64,000 bases of DNA from the NCBI GenBank assembly GCA_900771325.1, contig CAAGNN010000031.1:1-64000 (forward strand), read 5' to 3'. Origin of the DNA: Kiritimatiellia bacterium. Lineage in GTDB: Bacteria; Verrucomicrobiota; Kiritimatiellia; RFP12; DVOR01. The translations under genes were made by a program, and so were the position numbers. The notes below the pieces were generated by a model that saw nothing but the letters and a program-made list of their open reading frames with translations, had not been told where the DNA came from and searched no databases. Of this stretch, positions 12,301 through 21,300 are shown in pieces. Positions within the stretch are counted from its first letter, which is position 1, and each line of letters opens with the position of its first letter.

Positions 12301-15300
12301 TCTCGTCCGTCTTGAAGTAGTTCGGCAACAAGGTGAAGCCGTCGGCGGTGGCACGCAAAATGGGGAAGGTCTGCTGGGGCGTGCCGGTGAGGGTGATATT
12401 GGCCCACGAGGTGGTCTGAGCAAAGCGAGAGATGGTCAGCGGCTCGACAACCGCCGGGTCGACCGCCAGGAGGCCGCCCGAGGCGAAGGAGATGGTGCCC
12501 CGAACGGTGCCGGTGCCGCAAATCGTCGCCCCACCCTTGACGATTGTCGACCCCGTGCCGGTCATACCCGTCACGCGCAAGGTGCCGGCGTTAACCAAGG
12601 TGTTAAGGCAGTTATTCACGGTTGTGGCAAGCACCATCTCGCCCGCGCCCGCCTTAATGAGGGTACGATCGGAGTTGTCGGCTCCCAGCGAGGCCTCGAT
12701 ATCGAAACGCGCATTCGCAGCCACATTGACCGTCCAGTTGCCGTCACGGATGTAGGCGATACGGTCAGAGGCCGAAGCGTTCTCAGCGAAGGTGAGTTTG
12801 GAGACGGTGGGGTTCTCGGCCGTAGCGCCATCGGCGGCGAGGACGGAGGTCGAGGGGCTCTGGAAGATGTCAATGCCGCGGTCAGAGTCGGTGGCACCGG
12901 ACATCAAGCGGATGGTGGCACCGCTGAGTTCCATAGGTGCCTTGTAAGTGTCGCGCCGATAGACCTCGAAGGTGGCACCATCGCGGAAGATGAACTTACC
13001 GCTGCCGTAGTTCCAGCCGGTGGCATCGTTCGTCGTGCCAGTGGCGAGCTTGGCGTTCTCGCCAGTGACGGTGATCGTGCGGTTGTAGACCGGGCCCGTG
13101 CCACTAGAACTGTTCGGGAACTTCAGCGTGCCGGAGGCGACCGTGATATTACCCGTGAAGAGCCCCTGATTGCCGACCATTGGCAGAACAGCCGAAGCGT
13201 TCTCAAAGTCGAGTAAGAGGGTGCCGGCTCCGCGGAGGCGAATGGAGGCGTTATTGAGATGCAGGTTACCCGCGCTGTTCTTGGCGAAGGCCAGGGCATC
13301 GGGCGACGTGACGCGCAAGGTCGCCGCCTGCGGCACCGTCAAGAGCACATTGGCGTTGCTCGTGAGGGCCGAGGTGTCGCTCAGGGTCAATGTGCCGCCC
13401 GCTTCCGCCAGGAGGACACTCGCCAAGTTCGGGAACTGCGAGAAGTCCATCGAGGAGAGGGTCGCCCCCTCGCCCTCGGGGTCAAGCACCACACGCTCGA
13501 CGACGGAGTCGGACGCTTCAAGGTTCACCGTTCCGCCCATCGGGTCGGTCCATTGGAGGTCGCTCCAGGCCTTGGTGCCGAAGATCGTGGCCTTAATTTC
13601 GCGCTTGGAGCCGGAGAGGCGCAGGTGCAGGGTCTTATCTTTTTCCAACACCAGCTGCCAAGTGCCGCCATCGGTCGTCCTCTGGGACACATCCCCGGGC
13701 CAACTGAGGGTCGGCACCTCGGTGCAGTTCGTGAAGAGAACGAAGTCAACTCCACCGTCATTCGTGTAGGCCCGGGCCACCGCGCTATCGAGCGCCAAGG
13801 TAGTTACGGTGGTCGAGGTGGCGGTAATCGGCTGGGTGAGGATGGTCGAGCCAGTCAACCGCAAGGTGGCGATGTCGAGAGTATCGAGTGTCAGGTTGAG
13901 GGTAGACGGCACGAGGAGCGTGCCTTCGCCTGTGACGGAGGCGAGGGTCAGGGAGTCTTCGAGGATATGGGTGGTGCCGACGGCCGAAGTGAGGTCGAAG
14001 GTCGCCCCAGTAGCCACCTTCACCGGGCCGGTGAGACTGGACCAGTAGCCCGAGCCCTTGTTGGTGAAGGCGTAACCGCGCGTCGTCATCCAACTGTTGG
14101 CCTTGAGCAGAGAACTGCTGGCCGCGAGCGTGCGCTCGTCGATGGTCTGCCAAATCTCGCTCTCGTTCGCGGTGGGACCGGTGTCGGAGGCGGAGGGGTG
14201 CCAGGCCTGCAGGTCATTCGAGGCCGAAACATTCCACTTGTAGAAGAACTGGTTTGGGATGGTGGGCGTAGCGAAGTCGTAGCCACTGAAGACCACCTCG
14301 CGCCCGGCATCGACCACGAAGTAGGTGCGCGGATTCATCCCTTGACCGTAAGAGGCATACTGATAGTTGTCGAGCCAGCGGAACTGCGTGGCCGTGTTGC
14401 CATCAAGGAGATTAGTGATTCGGCCATCGCAGAAGGAGGTGCGATTGCCCATCCCAAGGACAACGCTGTCGAGCACGCCGCCATCGAAGTAGATAATCGA
14501 GGAGCCTTCCGGCCAGGCAAGACGCTCGCCAGAGAGCGTGAGAGCCACCTCGCTCAGGCCCAGCCAAGTGCTGGATGCCCAGTTCCAGGAGACCCAGTTC
14601 CAGGCATTTTGGGTGTTAGCAGTGTCGTTGAAGCGCTCGTAGACCTCGAACTTGAAGTAGCGCGCCTTGAGGGCGATGGTGCCGGTGAGCGCCACCGAGC
14701 CCTCCCGGATGGTGAGCGGCTCGTTAAAGGCCGTCGGCTGGAGGTAGAGCGTGCCCGAGCCAGTCTTAACCAACTCACCGGCCTCTTCGGCAACAATGCC
14801 GCCGGAGAGCGCGCCGGAGGGATAGGTGTAATCCGCATCGCCGCCGGAGACCTCGAGCCTGCCACCGCCGCGCTTGAAGAGGTTGGTGGTAGCGGCCAAC
14901 TGCTGGGCTGTCACCTTGATGGTGCCGCCAGTGCCAGCAATGAAGGTGCCGGTGCCGGAGAAGGTGGTCTTCGTGAGGTCAAGCGTGCCGGTGACGGTAA
15001 CCGTGCCATCGTTGACGAAGGTGCTCGGGGTCATCCCCGCCGCAGCCAAGGTGACGCTCGCGCCGGGCTGGACCGTGACGGGCACATCACCAAAGGTCCC
15101 CGACAGCGTGAAGCGGGTGGTCTGTGCCGTGACAATGACCGAGGTCGGGGTCACGGGCAGCGAAACAGTCGCCTCCCCCACCCCGTCAACATCGTGGAAC
15201 CAAACGACCTTGTTGGCCGTCTCGGACATCTCAATCATAGAGGTGTTGATGACCCACTTGTCCGCCCCGGTGCCCGTGCCAGCCCAGGCAATCTGGGTGG

Positions 15301-18300
15301 AGTCGTAGACAGCGAGATAGACCTCGCGACCACGTTGGATCACGCCGGCGCGGTAGGTTGCGCTCCCGGAGACAGTCGAGAGGGTGAAGGGTGTCTCTGC
15401 CGCGCCCTCGGGTAGGGTCATCAGCAGCCAGGTGCCCTCTTCCTCAGGAATCGCATCGACCGCGATAGAGACCGTGCCGTCGACCGTGAAGGTGTCGGTG
15501 ACGGTCAGCGGAGCCGAGAGCGGCAAATAGAAGGAGGAGGTCCCCGAGAGGATCAATGTGGAGACGGTGGCCGGAACCTTCGTCTCGAGGGTGCCGCCAA
15601 CGAGCTTGACCCTGGCGGAAGCGGTAGCCGCCCCGAGTCGAAGGGCAAGTCGGCCCGGGTTGACCTCGAACTCGCCCCGGAAAGCAATCGAACTCGCCCC
15701 GAGTTCCAAAGTGCCTGTGGCGCGGACCGTTCCCTCGCCGGTGAAGCGACCCTCATAGTAGCTGCTGGCGGAGGAGATGACAGCCGTCGCGCCGGAGGCA
15801 ATGTCATAGGAGCCCGCCTTCGGGAAGAGACTCCAGGTGACAACCCCGGCGCTCTGCGCGATGGCCGGCTTGCTCGTGATGGAACCAGAGCCGGAGAAGA
15901 TGTAGTCGCCCGCCACGCGAATGGCCGAAGGGGCAATCGCGGTATCAATCGTCACGGTCTTGTTGGCCACCGAATCCGGGAAGGAGACGGCATCCCCATC
16001 GGCAGGCACGGTGTTGCCGCTCCAGTTGCCGGCGGTCGACCAGTTACTGTCGCCACCCTCGCCAGTCCAAACATTCGGCGTGTTCAGCGTGAGCGTGTAG
16101 CCATAGACCCCCGCCGCCGTGAGATAGGGCGTAAGAGTGACCACCTTGTCCGTCGGCGAATCTGCCAACGCCAAGGAGACCTCCGTGAGGGTGCTGATGG
16201 AGAGGCCGCCGGCTTGGGTGGACTTGAAAAGGTCAACCGTGGCGGAGCCAGTCGGCGTGCCGGTGAGGACCACACGGGTGCCCGGCGCAACGACCAGCGC
16301 ACCCGTAGCCGAGAAGGAGGCCCCAATCGGCAGATAGACCACCGAGTCATCGCGGAAGACCAGGTCGCCCGAGACCGCGAAGGCCTTATTCTCGGCAAAG
16401 ACGACCGGGCCCCGGAAGGTGGCCGAACCGGCCATCGAGGAGCCAGAGGGCAGGGTGACGTGCCCGGCACCGGCCTTGACGGCCCCTGCGGGCATCGTCC
16501 AGGCAGAGGCGAGGGTCAGTTCGCCGCTCTTGAGGGTCAGCGAGGAGAGGCCAGAGGCTGCCGCAAGCGAGCCGGAGGTCGGCGGCGTTGCCAGGGTGAC
16601 CGATCCCGTGAGAGTCAAGCCCTTTGTGTCGGTTCCATTGTCGTCGGTAATCTTCCAGTTCTGAGCGTTGACATTACCGCCGAGGTAGGCAGGGTTGTTC
16701 GTGCCAGTCGTTCCGGCCGCGAGGGTGATCTCTTGCTCGTTTGCGGCCGTGAAGTTGAGGCGGTTGGTGCAACCCTGTCCAATGACCACGGTCGCTCCGG
16801 CCTCCACCCACGCCTCGCCCCCGGCGAGGGAGGAGTTGCAGGTCAGTTTTGTCCCGGCAGCCACCTCAATGCCTCCCGCGAGGGTGAAGCCAGCACTGCT
16901 GCCCAGTGCGTAGTCCACCGCAAAGCGCAGGTGCTGATTCTTGATGGTGTCAGCAGCCAACACCTGGCTTGCGTTCGCGACAACCATCGTGCCAGAGAAG
17001 GCGGTTTGGTTCGTATAGGTGAGCACTTCACCCGCGCCGAGATTGAGCGTACCCGCGCCGACCAGGCGCAACTCCGTGATGTCTGAGTAGTAGTTGGCAA
17101 GCGTTAAGGTCTTGCCTTCAGCCACATCAAAGGTGACCTGTTCCAAGGTGCTACTATAAGGCATCGTCAATGTGGCATCTGCCGTTACCCGCACAATAAC
17201 CGGCGTTGCCGCACCGGGAACAGCATTCGTCGACCACTTGGCAGCGGTGTCCCAGGTGGTCGTTTCGTCGACCGTCAAGACCGGAATCGCCGCAGAGTCA
17301 GGCAGGTTCGCAATCTGCGTGACATAGACATTGACAGTTCCCTCCTCCTCGGTGGAGTTCTCTGTCTCAATGTTATAACACGCCCCATAGGCCGAGGATG
17401 TGGCCGTGACAGTCCCCTTTACCTTCAAGACGAGGGTCCTGGAGTAAAGCGTCAAGGGTTTAGCCACCGCGATCGGCGCGGCCGTGATGGTGCCGGTGAG
17501 GACGGGCACTTCGCCTTCGCCGGGAAGGGTCAGGCAATAGGGCGAGGCGAGGTTCAGGGCGCCACGATTAGCGAGTGCTTCGCCTTCAGCGGTCGAGAGG
17601 GTCAGGCGCGTCCCGGCCGAGAGCGTCAGGTTACGGCTGGAGATGGTGTTGTAGGCCACAAAGTCGCCTGCACCCAATGTCAAACCACCGGTGTTGTCAG
17701 TGCTGTTGGTGCTGTAGAAGGTGAGGGTCTTGCCATCGGCCACCTCCAAGCGCGACTCGGTGCCGTTCTCGTAGGAGACATAGTTGAGGGTCTGCGACTC
17801 CAGAGCGTGGAAGGTGCCGCCGGCAAAGACGATCGACCCGTTCGACCGGCCAACTGCGCGAATCTTCGCCACGCCGCCCTCCAGGCGCAAGGTGCCCGTG
17901 CCATCTTGGCCCAGACGCACTTCGCCATTGGGAACATAGAGGGTGCCGCCACGCAGCGAATAGGTGGAGGAACCGGGCCAGTGGGAGATGTGCAAGGGCG
18001 CATTCTTGCCCGAGCCTGAACCGGTCAGGGTGACGGTGCCGCCGGTCTGGATGATGTTGCCATAGCGCGCGCCAGATTCGTCGCCGGTTTCAATGCGCGT
18101 GAGGGTGACCTCTGCGCCGGCGAAGACTATGGCCGCCTGGCCGTAACCCTTGGCCAGCGAGAGCTCGCCACCGGTGAAGGTGCCGCCTTCGAGCGAGAAG
18201 GAGGCCGTGTCGCGCACGTAGAAGAAGTTGCCGAAGGTGAAGTTGCCACCCGTCTGGCGGAAGGTGGTCGAGCCATTGAGGGTGATGTTGGCCGCCTGGA

Positions 18301-21300
18301 TGTCGGCCCCCTCGGCAACGGTGACCGTACCGGCAGAGAGGGTGGTGCCGCCCTGAACATTCAAGGAACCAGCCAGGACGAGAGAGGAGGCGGCAGACTT
18401 CATCAGCGCGCCCGTCACCGTCACGCGGCCAGCCTCGGAGCCCTGCAAGAGGGTGAAGAGGGTATTGACCGTCTTGATGGTCAAGGCCGAGAGGGTCAGC
18501 GGCGCATCGGCACGAACGGTGGCCTCGGGGTAGCCATTGCGGTCAGCCCAGACGGCGGCGACATTGTCCGGCAGCGCGTGGGGCGAGCCCAGGGTCATCT
18601 GCCGCCAACCGGCACCTGCGAGGTCGCCATCCATCGAGGAGGCGGAACCGAACCAAGTCCAGTCGGTCACCGTGGCCGTGCCCTGATACTCATAGGCACC
18701 GCAGTCGTAGCCCTGCAAGGTGTTGCGCGGCTCGCCGGCCAGGTCGGTCAGGGCGCGGTCGGCCTCGGTGAAGCCGGGCCACTGGGCAGAACCGGCGGCA
18801 TCGATAAGTTCGGAGTGGGCGGAGAGGTGATAGTCCTCACCTTCCGGGGCGGGAGCCAGGAAGCCGGGCTCGATCCCCGCCCAGCAATCGACCATCTCGG
18901 CCCCTGTCTCGGCGAGGAAGCTGTAGCGCCACAGGGCGCAACCATAGGCCTTGGCCGTCGCGGCCAGAGCCGTGCCATCGGTGTCGGCCACCGTCGAGAG
19001 GTAGGCCGTCACATTCGCGCCCAAGCCGGCGGCATTGTTGTGGATGAGCGAGGACTTGACCACCACATTCTGCTTCACGGCCCCGGCTTCGTCCGTCACG
19101 CCGGTGACAATACTGTGGAGCAAGGTAGCTGAGCCCGTCGCCGGGCCCACCACAGGCGCACCGATGACCGTGACACCCTTCAAGGTCGCCCCATTGTACA
19201 GGGTTGCCCCCTGCAGAAGCGAGGAACTGCCGGTGCCTTCGAGGGTCACGCCTTCTCCAACGGAGACGGCCACATTGTAGTCGCCATTCTGTAACTTGAT
19301 CGTTTCGCCCGGCGTGGCATCGGTGAGGGCCTGCTCCAGGTCGCCCTCGGGAGTCACCGTCAAGCTCTCGGCCTGGAAGGTGAGATCGACATTGACGGTA
19401 TTCTCGGAGGTCACCTGCCAAGTGAGGCCGGCATTCGCAGCGGCGGAAGAACCCGAGAGCGTGGCCCCATCAAGGAGGATGCCCGAGAGGGTGCGTTCGG
19501 TCTCGGAGCCAGTCGCCTTGGTCCAAGTGAGCTTAATCGAGGTGCGGGTGGTGCCGTCGGCCTTGAAACGCGGCACGGTGAAGGTGCGCGCGGTGGCCAA
19601 GGCTCCATCCCAAGCGCAGGAATAGGTCTTCTCGGTGCTGTCGCCTTCGTTGACGACCATTGTGGCCTGACTGCGGCTGTTGAAGCTTAGGGTGATGACA
19701 TAATCGGGGGCGTTCCACTCAATCGCGCCCATATCGGTTCCCGTGCCGTAAGGCCGCGTGGTGCCAAAGACATCCTGCGCGCTTAGGCGCTCATCGGCAG
19801 CCGCAGCATTGAGGCAGGTAATCCCCTCGCGCAGACGGAAGTCGGCGCTCTCGGGGCGCACGAAGATCTTGTTTGCCTCGACGGTGATGCCGCCAGTCGT
19901 GGGAACGCAGCACGCCCCAGTGTCCGGCTCGATGGAGTCGCCCGCCCAGTCGGAAGCGGTGCCGGTGAGGTCGGTATTGAGAGCGATGACGCAGTTCTTG
20001 GCCGTGCAGTCATAGAGACCGCCACCCTTTTCGGCTGCGTTGGCGGCCACGGTGCAGTTGAGCAACTCGCTGTTCGAGGCACCACCGCCGCTCGAACGCT
20101 GAGTGGCCGAGCCATTGTTGTAAATCAAGCAACTCTCGGCAAAGGTGCCATAGACGCCGCCACCGAAGCCGTTGTAGGTGAGCGTGTTATCGTGGATGAT
20201 ACAACGGCGGACCGTACCGCCGCGCACACCGGCACCCTCACTGGCCGCACCGTTGACGATGGTGAAGCCGATAATCTCGGAGTTGTCATTGAGCGCGACT
20301 GCGCGCCCCTCGTGATTGGCGTCGATGATGGTCTTGGTGGCATCGGCCTCAGCGGCGACAATGCGCAGCTTCTTGGTCTTGACATCCACGCGCTCGAGGT
20401 AGGTCCCCGCCTGAACGGTGATGGTTTCGCCATCCTGCGCCTCGGCAATGGCCGCAGAGATGGTTTTATAGCGTTCACGCGCGCCAACAGCCAGCCCGGT
20501 GAAGGTGACGGTAATGACCGTATTGTCTGCCGTCGGCGTGTAGGTGTAGTGGCTGTCGGTCCCGGAGAGAGTCTCCGCGCCCACCGTGACAACCGGCGTG
20601 CCGCGCATGTGCTTGGGGTCTTCCTTAGCCGTAAAGGTCAAACTCTGACCGCGCACCACCTCCACTGCGCCACGCGGTTCGACCAAGCCGTGGCCAACCA
20701 CCGCGATGGTGACGGTATAAGGGGCCCACACATACTCGGCGGCACCGAGGTCGATACGCACATTGTTGACGCGCGGATTGCCGTAGTAATCCAGGTCGCC
20801 CACCAGGGTCTTCTGGTAGTCATTGAGTTCAGAGCCGCTATCGACCACGGTCGTGTCGGTGACAGCCGGGGTGTAGTCCGCCTGAACAGCCGAGACCGTG
20901 CGCGTGTTGACCGCGCCGGAAGGCAGCGTAATGCCCGAGAGGACGGTGTTGTTGACGTAGGTACCGCCAGTGAGGGTCGCGGCCTCGATGACCGAGTTCG
21001 CCACCGTGCAGTTGGTCAGCGTGCCGCCCTTGACCAAGCAGCGATTGAGGGTAGCATTAGTGAGCGTGGCGTTGAGGGTGATGGCCTCGAAGCGGCCGCC
21101 CGTGATTGAGCCGGTAATCGTCACCTCGCTCTGGGTGCCGGTGCCGACAATCTTGGCCTCGGTGGAGACACCCTCCCAGTTATAGGAGCCCTCGCCCAGG
21201 GTGATAGTGTCCTTGGAGGTGGCCCCTTCGGGGAAGGCTGCGCCGCTACTCAGGGTGAAACCCTGGAAGGTGGCCGTAAGGACCTGGATGGACTCTTCGG